Shown in pieces: positions 1 through 7,502 of a DNA stretch of 21,986 bases. Source of the stretch: Erythrobacter donghaensis (GTDB taxonomy: Bacteria; Pseudomonadota; Alphaproteobacteria; Sphingomonadales; Sphingomonadaceae). The notes below the pieces were generated by a model, which saw only the letters and a program-made list of their open reading frames with translations, was not told where the DNA came from and made no database searches. Numbering within the stretch: position 1 is the first letter of the stretch; every line of letters starts with the position of its first letter. The translations under genes were made by a program, and so were the position numbers. The DNA is taken from NCBI RefSeq assembly GCF_001557325.1, contig NZ_LSJS01000200.1, positions 1-21,986 of the forward strand, given 5' to 3'.

Positions 1-35
1 CCCCTCTCCCAACCCTCTCCCGCAAGGGGAGAGGG
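1..35. repeat. Direct and inverted CCCTCTCCC repeat
   Basis: CCCTCTCCC occurs at 2-10 and 13-21. Its reverse complement GGGAGAGGG lies at 27-35, so 13-35 can fold into a 9-bp hairpin with a 5-nt loop. There is no T-run on either side. This style of C/T-rich inverted repeat is common between bacterial genes. It may be an intergenic repeat or part of a terminator for a gene to the left, which is outside the window. Confidence 0.5.
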
Positions 36-131
36 CTTAGACAGCTAACCACCCAGGTGCGGTCATTCAGGCATCGAAGCTCGATCGCCAAAAGCGGCCA
101 TTCCATCTGTGCTCAAAATGGCGCCTACGCT

Positions 132-158
132 GTCGCCCCTTGCTTGACATGGGGCGAC
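132..158 (-). terminator. Hairpin downstream of the MDR oxidoreductase gene
   Basis: GTCGCCCC at 132-139 pairs with GGGGCGAC at 151-158 around an 11-nt loop, 25 nt past the stop of the minus-strand oxidoreductase gene. No T-run follows, so intrinsic termination is uncertain. The rest of 36-183 shows no gene. Confidence 0.35.
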
Positions 159-183
159 GAAGTTGGGGCCGCGCCGCGCCCTC

Positions 184-1296
184 TCACCCCCAGGGCGTGA
201 CCAGGTACTTCTCGCCGGTCTTCATCTGGCGGTAGTCGCAGATCGCGTCCTTCTCGAGCATTCCCTCCAGCGTCACCTTGGCCTTGTAGTGTGAGGCAAA
301 GGTGGTGGTGAGGTTAGCCTGCACGCGGCTGCGCATCCGGGCGGCGGTCTCGAACCCGGCGCGCTGGAGGAAGGGCGTCAGCAGCCACCCGGCGATGCTC
401 CATTGCAGGCCGTAGGACGGCGTCAGGATGGTCGGGCTGAGGTCGAGGCGACCGTAGATGTACATTTTCTTCTGCTGGTTCGAGCCGTAGCGCGAGAACT
501 CGCTCATCTGGCTCACCGCGACCTGCTCCATCGCCTTCAGCACGCCATCGCTCGCCTGCCCGCCACCGATCGGATCGAAGCCGAGGAAGGCGCCGGTTTC
601 GGCGATCGCGGCGCGCAGGTCGGCCATGTAGGTGGGGGCGGAGCTGTCGACCACATGGGTCGCGCCCTGCGCCTTGAGCATCGCCACGTGCTCCGGCTTG
701 CGGACGATGTTGACCAGCTTCATCCCGTCCTCGATGCAGATGCGGCCCAGCATCTGGCCGAGGTTGGAAGCCGCAGCGAGGTGGACGATGGCCGAGTGGC
801 CTTCCATCTTCGCGGTCTCGACAAAGCCCAGCGCGGTCATCGGGTTGACGAAGCTGGAGGCGCCGGTCTCGGCGGAATGCTCGCCCAGCGGCAGGCACAT
901 CATCGCGTCGGCGAGGGCATATTGCGAGAAGGCGTTGCCCGGCACGCAGGCGACGCGCTGGCCGACGAGGGCCTGCGCCATCTCGCTCTCGCCCGCCGCG
1001 ATCACGGTGCCCGCGCCCTCGTTCCCGGCGGGCAGGCGCTGGCCGTGACGCGCCTTGCTGCCGGTGAGGAAGGGCTCGGGCATGGTCGCGACGACCTTGC
1101 CGGGGGTGTATTCGGCGGTCTCGAAATCGGCCGCAGAGGTGAGGATCGCGAGATCGGAAGGGTTGATCGGCGCGGCCTCCATCTTGACCAGCACCTGATT
1201 GCCCTTGGGCGCGGGGAACTCGCTTTCGGCCACCTCGAGGGTCAGCTTGCCGTCGGCGGTGAGGGTGGTGAAGAGCTGCTTTCCGGTGGTGGTCAT
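184..1296 (-). CDS. Zinc-type MDR-family NAD(P)H oxidoreductase
   Basis: This 370-residue protein belongs to the medium-chain dehydrogenase/reductase superfamily, probably a quinone- or enoyl-reductase-like NAD(P)H oxidoreductase acting in the cytoplasm. The N-terminal GroES-like half carries APINPSDL (42-49) and NEGAGTV (92-98). The Rossmann half carries HLAAASNLGQM (172-182) in place of a canonical GxGxxG. I see no Cys/His set for a catalytic zinc, which argues against a true alcohol dehydrogenase despite the usual automatic name. The substrate cannot be predicted. Its ATG overlaps the stop of the upstream membrane-protein gene (ATGA, 1293-1296), so it is the last gene of the fmt-truA run and is probably translationally coupled. 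Family assignment is secure, function is not. Confidence 0.85.
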   Translation of the reverse strand: MTTTGKQLFTTLTADGKLTLEVAESEFPAPKGNQVLVKMEAAPINPSDLAILTSAADFETAEYTPGKVVATMPEPFLTGSKARHGQRLPAGNEGAGTVIAAGESEMAQALVGQRVACVPGNAFSQYALADAMMCLPLGEHSAETGASSFVNPMTALGFVETAKMEGHSAIVHLAAASNLGQMLGRICIEDGMKLVNIVRKPEHVAMLKAQGATHVVDSSAPTYMADLRAAIAETGAFLGFDPIGGGQASDGVLKAMEQVAVSQMSEFSRYGSNQQKKMYIYGRLDLSPTILTPSYGLQWSIAGWLLTPFLQRAGFETAARMRSRVQANLTTTFASHYKAKVTLEGMLEKDAICDYRQMKTGEKYLVTPWG

Positions 1297-1694
1297 TGTG
1301 GCACTTCCTCTCGTTCAGATTCTGTGTTGGCAGGGCGGCGCGGGGAGAATTCGACCACCAGCACCATGATTGTCCAGGCGATCAGGGTCGGTTGGAGCTT
1401 GGGGATCGGCGGGATGCCGAAACGTTCCAGCACCATCGGCAGGAGCGCGATGGTGCCGCCGGCGAGCATGCCGTAGAACAAGCGGTGCTCGGTCGAGCCG
1501 AGGTAGAGGATCGCCACCACCGCCGCAGCGCTGGTGATCAGCACCACCATGAAATCGAGCGGCGGCAGGCCTTCGATCTTGGCGAGGACGAAGCCCAGCA
1601 CCGCCCCGAAGACGATGTTGATGCCGCTGATATTGGCGCGATATTCCGCCTCGCTGATGGCAAGGCTGGTGGGAATGGAATACCACTTGGTCAT
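1293..1694 (-). CDS. Small multi-pass membrane protein, unknown function
   Basis: I do not recognise this 133-residue protein. It shows four likely hydrophobic helices, at about residues 24-39, 47-66, 72-88 and 101-115, and ends in a charged tail rich in Arg and Glu. There is no signal peptide or catalytic motif. It is joined by 4-nt ATGA overlaps to truA upstream (1691-1694) and to the oxidoreductase gene downstream (1293-1296), which supports both the start and operon membership. The context (fmt, truA) concerns translation, but nothing in the protein links it to that role. It is probably an inner-membrane protein. Confidence 0.8.
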   Translation of the reverse strand: MTKWYSIPTSLAISEAEYRANISGINIVFGAVLGFVLAKIEGLPPLDFMVVLITSAAAVVAILYLGSTEHRLFYGMLAGGTIALLPMVLERFGIPPIPKLQPTLIAWTIMVLVVEFSPRRPANTESEREEVPQ

Positions 1695-2452
1695 GCGTCC
1701 GGTCCCCCTTCGTCGTAGCGTGCCGCGACGAAATACAGGCCATGCGGGGGCGCGTTAAGCCCCAAAGCGTTGCGGTCGCGCGCGGCGAGGGCTTCGGCGA
1801 TGCGCGCCTCGGGCCAGGTGCCTGCGCCGACCAGCTTGAGGCAGCCGACCATGCTGCGCACCTGATGATGCAGGAAGGAGCGTGCGGCGGCGTGGATGTG
1901 CACTTCCTCGCCGACCCTTTCGACCCGCAGCTCGTCCAGCGACTTGACCGGATCGGCCGCCTGACAATGGACCGAACGGAACGTCGTGAAGTCATGCCGC
2001 CCCACCAGCGCCTGCGCGGCGCGGTGCATCGCCTCGGCGTCCAGTGGCGGGGGCACGTGCCACGCCTTGTCGCGCAGCAAGGTGAGCGGCGCGCGGCGGT
2101 TGATGATGCGGTAGAGATAGCGCCGCCCGGTGCAGGAGAACCGCGCGTGCCAGTCGTCGGGCACCACTTCGCAATGGGTGACCGCGATGGGATCTGGGCG
2201 AAGCTGGGCGTTGAGCGCGGCCATCAGTCGGAACGGATCGAAGGGTTTCTCCACGTCCACATGGCTGCGCATCGCCAGCGCATGCACCCCCGCATCGGTG
2301 CGCCCGGCCGAGTGGAGCGTGACGCTCTCGCCCGTGATCCGCCCGAGCGCGTCCTCGACCGCCTGCTGCACGCTCGGCCCGTGACTCTGGCGTTGCAGCC
2401 CGAAGAACGGCGTGCCGTCGAATTCGATTGTGAGGGCGAAGCGGGTCGTCAA
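1691..2452 (-). CDS. truA: tRNA pseudouridine synthase A (tRNA pseudouridine 38-40)
   Basis: TruA converts uridines 38-40 of the tRNA anticodon stem-loop to pseudouridine. The 253-residue protein has the family hallmark [11 protein letters not shown] (48-58) with catalytic Asp53, and a TruA-type end. The N-terminal motif usually written GWQRQ reads GLQRQ (18-22), so the Trp is replaced by Leu. The start is a TTG at 2452 that overlaps the fmt stop as TTGA (2449-2452). Starting there gives [13 protein letters not shown], the expected TruA N-terminus, and no ATG exists nearby. Translation is probably coupled to fmt. Length is normal for the family. Confidence 0.95.
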   Translation of the reverse strand: MTTRFALTIEFDGTPFFGLQRQSHGPSVQQAVEDALGRITGESVTLHSAGRTDAGVHALAMRSHVDVEKPFDPFRLMAALNAQLRPDPIAVTHCEVVPDDWHARFSCTGRRYLYRIINRRAPLTLLRDKAWHVPPPLDAEAMHRAAQALVGRHDFTTFRSVHCQAADPVKSLDELRVERVGEEVHIHAAARSFLHHQVRSMVGCLKLVGAGTWPEARIAEALAARDRNALGLNAPPHGLYFVAARYDEGGPDA

Positions 2453-3354
2453 CCGAGCACCGTCCCCGCCGCAACCGCCCGCCCGCGCAGGAACTCCGCG
2501 CGTGCCATGGCGGGCTTGCCCGCGCGCTGGAGCGTCAGAGGCCGGATCGCGCCCGTTCCGCAGGCTATGCGCAAGTCCTCGTCGAGCACAGTTCCTGGCG
2601 CGCCGCTGGCGTCCACCACCTCGGCCAGCAGCAGCTTGACGCGATCATCGCCCAGCGCGAACCACGCGCCGGGGAAGGGGGCAAGCCCGCGCACCAGTCG
2701 CTCGATCGTCTCGGCGGGCGCGGTCCAATCGATCTTGGCTTCGGCCTTGTCGATCTTGGGAGCGTAGATCGCCGCGCTGTCATCCTGCACTTGCGGAGCA
2801 AAGGCGGCGAGGTCAGCCAGCACCTCGACCATCGCTGCCGCGCCCACGTCTCCCAACTCGCCAAACAGCTCGCCCGTCGTCTTGCGCCCTACCGGCACGC
2901 TCACCTTGTGGAGCATCGGCCCGGTATCGAGCCCGGCTTCCATCTGCATGATCGTCACGCCGGTCTCGGCATCGCCCGCCATCACCGCGCGGTGGATCGG
3001 CGCCGCCCCGCGCCACCGGGGAAGCAGCGAGGCGTGGATGTTGAGGCAGCCGTGGCGGGGCGCGTCGAGCACCGCTTGCGGCAGGATCAACCCGTATGCC
3101 GCGACCACCGCGACATCCGCCTTCAAGGCCGCGAATTCCGCCTGCGCCTCCGCCCCCCGCAGCGACACGGGCGAGCGCACCGGCACCCCCAGCCGTTCGG
3201 CCTCGACCTGCACCGGGGAGGGCATCAGCCTCTTCCCCCGCCCCGCCGGGCGCGGCGGCTGGGTGTAGACGCAGGCGATCTCGTGCCCCGCCTCTGCCAG
3301 AGCGCGCAGCGCAGGCACCGCGAATTCGGGCGTCCCCATGAAGATGATGCGCAT
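2449..3354 (-). CDS. fmt: Methionyl-tRNA formyltransferase
   Basis: Fmt formylates initiator Met-tRNA using 10-formyltetrahydrofolate, giving the fMet that peptide deformylase later removes. The 301-residue protein begins [16 protein letters not shown]. It carries the catalytic set Asn105, His107 and Asp143 in [18 protein letters not shown] (104-121) and [11 protein letters not shown] (138-148). The C-terminal OB-like domain is present and length is usual. It leads the minus-strand run fmt, truA, membrane protein, oxidoreductase. It is divergent from recR-def with only 53 bp between the start codons. The functional partner def is therefore close by but on the opposite strand, rather than in the same operon as in many bacteria. 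Confidence 0.97.
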   Translation of the reverse strand: MRIIFMGTPEFAVPALRALAEAGHEIACVYTQPPRPAGRGKRLMPSPVQVEAERLGVPVRSPVSLRGAEAQAEFAALKADVAVVAAYGLILPQAVLDAPRHGCLNIHASLLPRWRGAAPIHRAVMAGDAETGVTIMQMEAGLDTGPMLHKVSVPVGRKTTGELFGELGDVGAAAMVEVLADLAAFAPQVQDDSAAIYAPKIDKAEAKIDWTAPAETIERLVRGLAPFPGAWFALGDDRVKLLLAEVVDASGAPGTVLDEDLRIACGTGAIRPLTLQRAGKPAMARAEFLRGRAVAAGTVLG

Positions 3355-3372
3355 AAGCTTTGCCGCGAGCCT

Positions 3373-3400
3373 TTGTGAAGCGAAGCGCAGCCCCTATCTC
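3373..3400 (+). promoter_or_regulatory. Putative leaderless promoter of recR
   Basis: TTGTGA (3373-3378), a 16-nt spacer and TATCTC (3395-3400) form a sigma-70-like promoter. Exactly 7 nt separate the -10 box from the A of the recR ATG, and there is no Shine-Dalgarno. This spacing would place transcription initiation on the start codon. It is inferred from spacing only. Confidence 0.45.
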
Positions 3401-3407
3401 TCCCCCC

Positions 3408-4004
3408 ATGGCATCGCAAGAGATCGAGGCACTGAGCGCCGCGCTCGCCCGCCTGCCGGGGCTCGGCCCCCGCTCGGCGCGGCGGGCGGTGCTTTGGCTG
3501 GTCAAGCACCGCGAGTCTGCGCTCCCCGCCCTGCTCGAGGCGCTCGCCGGGGTCGCCGAGACGCTGATCGAATGCGCGATCTGCGGCAATGTCGACACCC
3601 GCGACCCCTGCGCCATCTGTGCCGACCCGCGCCGCGACGCGCGCGCGCTGTGCGTGGTGGAGGAGGTTTCCGACGTCTGGGCGCTCGACCGCGCGCGGCT
3701 CTTCCCCGGGCGCTATCATGTGCTCGGCGGCAGGCTCTCGGCGCTCGACGGCATCGGCCCCGAGGATCTCGGCATCGCCAGCCTGCTCGCCCGGGTCGAG
3801 GCGGGCGGGATCGACGAGGTGGTGCTCGCCATGAACGCCACCTTGGAAGGCCAGACCACCGCGCATTACCTTGCCGAGCGGCTCGAGGCCTTCCCGCTGC
3901 GCGTCACCCAGCTCGCCCACGGCCTGCCGGTGGGCGGCGAGCTCGACTATCTCGACGAGGGCACGCTCGCACAGGCCTTGCGGGCGAGAAGGCCCGTCGG
4001 CTGA
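3408..4004 (+). CDS. recR: Recombination mediator protein RecR
   Basis: RecR acts with RecO/RecF to load RecA on gapped DNA. The 198-residue protein has the helix-hairpin-helix [14 protein letters not shown] (13-26). A C4 zinc finger follows (Cys56, Cys59, Cys68, Cys71), then a Toprim domain with [15 protein letters not shown] (81-95). Length is typical for RecR. An in-frame upstream codon at 3360 would add 16 residues of non-conserved sequence; the ATG at 3408 gives the expected N-terminus. It is followed by def on the same strand after 64 nt. No ribosome-binding site precedes the start, consistent with a leaderless message. Confidence 0.95.
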   Translation: MASQEIEALSAALARLPGLGPRSARRAVLWLVKHRESALPALLEALAGVAETLIECAICGNVDTRDPCAICADPRRDARALCVVEEVSDVWALDRARLFPGRYHVLGGRLSALDGIGPEDLGIASLLARVEAGGIDEVVLAMNATLEGQTTAHYLAERLEAFPLRVTQLAHGLPVGGELDYLDEGTLAQALRARRPVG

Positions 4005-4032
4005 CCCGATCACGCTGATCGGAGCATCGCGC

Positions 4033-4061
4033 TTGCGCCAGCCCCGCGCGGCCCCTATTTT
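4033..4061 (+). promoter_or_regulatory. Putative leaderless promoter of def
   Basis: TTGCGC (4033-4038), a 17-nt spacer and TATTTT (4056-4061) form a good sigma-70-type promoter. The -10 box ends 7 nt before the def ATG, the same gap as at recR. No Shine-Dalgarno lies in between. This implies that def has its own start site, possibly leaderless, in addition to readthrough from recR. Confidence 0.5.
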
Positions 4062-4068
4062 GCGCCGC

Positions 4069-4641
4069 ATGGCTATCCGCGAAATCCTCGAAGTGCCGGA
4101 CCCCCGGCTCAAGACCGTCTCGACCCCGGTCGAACCCCACGAGTTCGGCCCCGAGCTCAACCAACTCGTCGAAGACATGTTCGAGACGATGTACGATGCC
4201 CCCGGCATCGGCCTCGCCGCGATTCAGGTCGGCGTGCCCAAGCGGGTGCTGGTGATCGACCTCCAGCCCGACGATCCCGACGCGCCGCCGGTGGAATGCT
4301 CGCATGACGGGCACAAGCACACGCACCCGGCGACCAAGCGCGAACCGCGGGTGTTCATCAACCCCGTGATCCTCGATCCGGCCAAGGAGCTGTCGACCTA
4401 CCAGGAAGGCTGCCTCTCGGTCCCCGAGATCTACGCCGATGTCGATCGCCCCGCGACCTGCACCGTCCGCTACCAGGACCTCGAGGGCAACACCCACGAG
4501 GAACACCTCGAAGGCCTGCTCGCGACCTGCCTGCAGCACGAGATGGACCACCTCGAAGGCATCCTCTTCATCGACCACCTCAGCCGCTTGAAGCGCGCGA
4601 TGGTGCTGAAGAAGCTCGAGAAGATCCGCCGCGCGGCGTAA
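4069..4641 (+). CDS. def: Peptide deformylase with a His-rich insertion
   Basis: Def removes the N-formyl group from nascent proteins, using a divalent metal. The 190-residue protein has all three PDF motifs: GIGLAAIQVG (46-55), EGCLS (113-117, metal ligand Cys115) and QHEMDH (156-161, metal ligands His157 and His161, catalytic Glu158). Between about residues 66 and 92 it carries an extra loop with Cys77, His79, His82, His84 and His86, which standard short PDFs lack. The ATG at 4069 gives the usual MAIREILEVPDPRL start; in-frame sequence further upstream is unlike the family. It works in the same fMet cycle as the nearby fmt product. Confidence 0.96.
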   Translation: MAIREILEVPDPRLKTVSTPVEPHEFGPELNQLVEDMFETMYDAPGIGLAAIQVGVPKRVLVIDLQPDDPDAPPVECSHDGHKHTHPATKREPRVFINPVILDPAKELSTYQEGCLSVPEIYADVDRPATCTVRYQDLEGNTHEEHLEGLLATCLQHEMDHLEGILFIDHLSRLKRAMVLKKLEKIRRAA

Positions 4642-4650
4642 TCTGCTTTT

Positions 4651-4672
4651 CGCTCGCCCCTCCGGGCGAGCG
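4651..4672 (+). terminator. Hairpin after def
   Basis: CGCTCGCCC (4651-4659) and GGGCGAGCG (4664-4672) form a perfect 9-bp stem with a 4-nt loop, 9 nt past the def stop. A T-run precedes the stem rather than following it, so this is a weak intrinsic terminator call. Confidence 0.45.
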
Positions 4673-4836
4673 TCCTCGGTGCTGTTCCCTTCGCTACGCT
4701 ACGGGGCACCTGCGGCTCGGCCGCGTGGCCTCGCGGCCCTTCGGGCCGATGCGTCCAGTCATCGTCGTCCCGGACCTGATCCGGGACCGCTCCGTATCCG
4801 CGGAACCCTGAGCCGCCCGCGCTGGTAACCCTGCGC
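4673..4836. repeat. Palindrome-rich intergenic repeat region
   Basis: This non-coding stretch between def and the DUF1622 gene holds several small palindromes. The clearest is GTCCCGGA (4767-4774), CCTGA, TCCGGGAC (4780-4787). A palindrome of the type CCGGA-N5-TCCGG is, from general knowledge, a frequent dispersed extragenic repeat in Alphaproteobacteria. The part at 4721-4750 is also palindromic (GGCC/CGGCC runs). I see no ORF or promoter that stands out. Confidence 0.5.
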
Positions 4837-5244
4837 ATGATCGACGATGCAACCCTGTTCGCCATCGCCGGGTCGGTGGCGCAGGTGTTCGAGCTTGCCG
4901 GGATCGCCGTCGTCATCCTCGGCACGCTCGGCGCGGCGCGCACCTTTGCGCTGTGCACCTTGCGCGGCCAGCCGCCGGGGGAGGACCGCGTCGCCACCTT
5001 CCGCCGGATGCTCGGACGCGCAATCCTCACCGGGCTCGAACTGCTCGTCGCCGCCGACATCATCCGCACCGTCGCGATCGACCCGACGCTGGAGAGCGTC
5101 GCCGTGCTCGGCCTCATCGTCATCATCCGCACCTTCCTAAGCTTCAGCCTCGAGGTCGAGATCGACGGGCGCTGGCCGTGGCAGAAGAAGGCGGCGGCGG
5201 AAGCCGAGGGTTCGGGGCAGCCTGCCGACACAAGCCGGGGATAG
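4837..5244 (+). CDS. DUF1622 family membrane protein
   Basis: This 135-residue integral membrane protein has three hydrophobic stretches at about residues 8-40, 62-80 and 87-105. It matches the DUF1622 pattern: a helix with ELLVAADIIRTV (68-79), then IVIIRTFLSFSLEVEIDG (94-111) and a WPW before a basic tail. Members are predicted inner-membrane proteins of unknown function. The start ATG has no Shine-Dalgarno; upstream is the palindromic intergenic region. rmuC follows after 49 nt on the same strand, but nothing links the two functionally. Confidence 0.85.
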   Translation: MIDDATLFAIAGSVAQVFELAGIAVVILGTLGAARTFALCTLRGQPPGEDRVATFRRMLGRAILTGLELLVAADIIRTVAIDPTLESVAVLGLIVIIRTFLSFSLEVEIDGRWPWQKKAAAEAEGSGQPADTSRG

Positions 5245-5293
5245 ACGCACGCGGGGACTGGCGTTCTCTTTTCGTTCCGTGTAGGAGAGGGGC

Positions 5294-6769
5294 ATGGACG
5301 CCTCGATTCTCCCGCTGATCGCCCTGCTTCTCGGTGCCGCGCTGGGCCTCGCCGCCGGCTGGTTTCTCGCCTCGCGCCCGCTGGCCGAGCTGCGCACGCG
5401 GCTGACGGCGGCCGAGGCCGCGGGGGCCGAGGGCGAGGCGAAATTTGCCCGCGCCATCGCCGAACTGGGCGAGGCGCGGATCGAGGTTGCCGGGCTGAAG
5501 GAGCGCGCGGCGCAGGCCGACGGGCTGCTCGCGCGGCTCGATTCCGTGCAGGCCGACCGCGCGGCGCTGGCCGAGCGGCTCGCCGCGCTAGAAAGCGCTG
5601 CGGCAGAGCGCGAGAAGGCTTTTGCCGAGCAGAAAGCCGCGCTGCTCTCTGCGCAGGATTCGCTCAGGAAGGAATTCGAGAACGCCGGGAGCCGGGTGCT
5701 CGAACAGGCGCAGAAGGCGTTTCTGGAGCGGGCCGAAGCGCGTTTCCGCCAGTCCGAGGAGGCGGGCGAGGCCAAGATCAAGGCGCTGCTCTCGCCGGTG
5801 GGCGAGAAGCTGGCGAATTACGAGCGGCAGGTCGCCGACCTCGAAGCCAAGCGCACCGATGCCTTCGGGCAGCTGGCGGGGCTGATCCAGTCGATGAAGG
5901 AAGGCCAGGAACAGGTCCGGCGCGAGGCGCAGCGGCTCGGCAATTCCTTGACCAACGCTCCCAAGGCGCGCGGGCGCTGGGGTGAGCGCGCGCTCCAGAA
6001 TTTGCTCGAACAATGCGGCCTCGCGCAGCACACCGATTTCGTCATGGAGCATTCGATCGACACCGAGGACGGCCGCCTGCGCCCCGATGCGATCGTGCGC
6101 ATTCCGGGCGGGAAGGTGCTGGTGATCGATTCCAAGGTTTCGCTCAACGCCTATCAGGAGGCCTTCGAGGCAACCGATGACGAGGCCCGCGCGCGGGCGC
6201 TCGCCGATCACGTGCGCTCGATGCGCAATCACGTGCAGACGCTGGGGGCCAAGTCCTACCAGTCGCAATTCGAGGATGCGCCCGATTACGTGGTGATGTT
6301 CGTCCCGGGCGAGCATTTCGTCGCCGCCGCGCTCGAGGCCGATCCCGATCTCTGGAACTTCGCCTTCGACAAGCGCGTGCTGCTGGCAACGCCGACCAAC
6401 CTCGTCGCGATCGCGCGCACCGTGGCGCAGGTCTGGCGGCAGGATGGCCTCGCCAAGGAGGCGCAGGAGATCGGCCGGATGGGCGCGGAATTGTATGACC
6501 GCCTCGCCACCGCCGCCGAGCATCTGAAGCGCGTCGGCGGGGGGCTCGAAAGCGCGGTCAACAACTACAACAAGTTCGTCGGCTCCTTCGAACGCAACGT
6601 GCTGTCTTCGGGGCGGCGGCTGGCGGAAAAGGGCGTCGAGATCGGCAAGCGCGAGATCGACGAGGTGCCGCTCGTCGCCAGCGCGCCGCGCTACAATGCC
6701 GAGGATGTTGCCGCGCTCGAAGCGCCTGATGATGAGGGTGAAAGCGACAAGCGCGACGCGGCGGAGTAG
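5294..6769 (+). CDS. rmuC: DNA recombination protein RmuC
   Basis: RmuC proteins are linked to restraint of inversions at short inverted repeats, and their core resembles restriction-type nucleases. The 491-residue protein has an N-terminal membrane anchor (about 5-27), then an Ala/Glu-rich coiled coil to about residue 190. The RmuC domain follows, with RGRWGERALQNLLEQCGL, the nuclease-like pair RPDAIVRIPGGK and VLVIDSKVSLNAYQEA, and later MFVPGEHFVAAAL. The C-terminal tail is acidic. Length and order fit the family. AGGAG about 6 nt before the ATG supports the start. A DUF3291 gene follows after 5 nt, so the two are probably cotranscribed. Confidence 0.94.
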   Translation: MDASILPLIALLLGAALGLAAGWFLASRPLAELRTRLTAAEAAGAEGEAKFARAIAELGEARIEVAGLKERAAQADGLLARLDSVQADRAALAERLAALESAAAEREKAFAEQKAALLSAQDSLRKEFENAGSRVLEQAQKAFLERAEARFRQSEEAGEAKIKALLSPVGEKLANYERQVADLEAKRTDAFGQLAGLIQSMKEGQEQVRREAQRLGNSLTNAPKARGRWGERALQNLLEQCGLAQHTDFVMEHSIDTEDGRLRPDAIVRIPGGKVLVIDSKVSLNAYQEAFEATDDEARARALADHVRSMRNHVQTLGAKSYQSQFEDAPDYVVMFVPGEHFVAAALEADPDLWNFAFDKRVLLATPTNLVAIARTVAQVWRQDGLAKEAQEIGRMGAELYDRLATAAEHLKRVGGGLESAVNNYNKFVGSFERNVLSSGRRLAEKGVEIGKREIDEVPLVASAPRYNAEDVAALEAPDDEGESDKRDAAE

Positions 6770-6774
6770 GGCGG

Positions 6775-7290
6775 ATGAGTCACGGGGGCACGGGCTGGCA
6801 GCTGGCGCAGATCAACATCGGCAAGATGCTCGCGCCCAAGGGCGATCCCGCAGTGCAGCCCTTCTTCGATGCGCTCGAGCGGGTGAACGCCATCGCCGAT
6901 GCCTCGCCCGGCTTCGTCTGGCGGCTGCAATCGGACAGCGGCAACGCCACCGATATCGAGGTCGCTCCCGACCCGCTGCTGATCGTCAACATGTCGGTGT
7001 GGCAGGATGCGCAGAGCCTGTTCGCCTTCGTCTATCGCTCGGGCCACACGCCGGAAATGGCGCGGCGGCGCGAGTATTTCCACCGCTTCGAGGGCACCTA
7101 TCAGGCGCTGTGGTGGGTGCCGGAGGGCCACCGCCCGACCATCGACGAGGGCCTCTCGCGGCTGTGGATGCTCGAGCGCTACGGCCCGACCCCGCAAAGC
7201 TTCACTTTCAAGGCGCGCTTCCCGCAGCCCGGCCTCGCCGACCCGCCGGTCGACATGAAGCCCGATCCGTGGTGCATCGGCAACGCCTGA
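6775..7290 (+). CDS. DUF3291 domain-containing protein
   Basis: This 171-residue soluble protein matches the DUF3291 family. It opens with WQLAQINIGKML and contains a Pro-Gly-Phe-Val-Trp-Arg segment near residue 44. A central part, LLIVNMSVWQDAQSLFAFVYRSGH, is followed by HRFEGTYQALWWVPEGHRPT. These aromatic and His positions recall dimeric alpha/beta-barrel folds of the monooxygenase/antibiotic-biosynthesis type, but no activity is established and I do not assign one. It begins 5 nt after the rmuC stop. The purine-rich end of rmuC supplies a ribosome-binding site. No strong terminator follows. Confidence 0.85.
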   Translation: MSHGGTGWQLAQINIGKMLAPKGDPAVQPFFDALERVNAIADASPGFVWRLQSDSGNATDIEVAPDPLLIVNMSVWQDAQSLFAFVYRSGHTPEMARRREYFHRFEGTYQALWWVPEGHRPTIDEGLSRLWMLERYGPTPQSFTFKARFPQPGLADPPVDMKPDPWCIGNA

Positions 7291-7472
7291 GGCCGGGCTT
7301 TCCTACACGCGCGCGGCGGGTCATGATGCGGGCCGCTCTTTCCCATCGTCCGCCCCGAACCTTCGCACCCACATCGCCCTTTTCGCTCGCAGAAGGGCCC
7401 TGTTCCCCTGTCCGTCCGCCTTCAGGATGTTTCGTCAACGCATTGAAATAATGAAGAACGTCATGCCTGCGG

Positions 7473-7495
7473 AAAGCGGACAGGGTGTCCGCTTT
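7473..7495 (-). terminator. Hairpin downstream of the RNA methyltransferase
   Basis: AAAGCGGACA (7473-7482) and TGTCCGCTTT (7486-7495) form a perfect 10-bp stem with a 3-nt loop. It lies 8 nt past the stop of the minus-strand methyltransferase gene, and the stem ends in TTT on that strand. A third GTCCGCTTT copy overlaps the stop (7496-7504). It probably ends the minus-strand cluster and may also stop plus-strand transcripts from rmuC-DUF3291. The rest of 7291-7472 shows no gene. Confidence 0.55.
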
Positions 7496-7502
7496 GTCCG
7501 CT

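Noticed and set aside
36..131. Possible remnant of a gene or mobile element left of the oxidoreductase
   Set aside because: No frame shows a recognisable protein and there are no terminal inverted repeats or target duplications.
7291..7472. tRNA or small-RNA gene in the rmuC-side gap
   Set aside because: No cloverleaf, T-loop motif or promoter-terminator pair could be found by eye.
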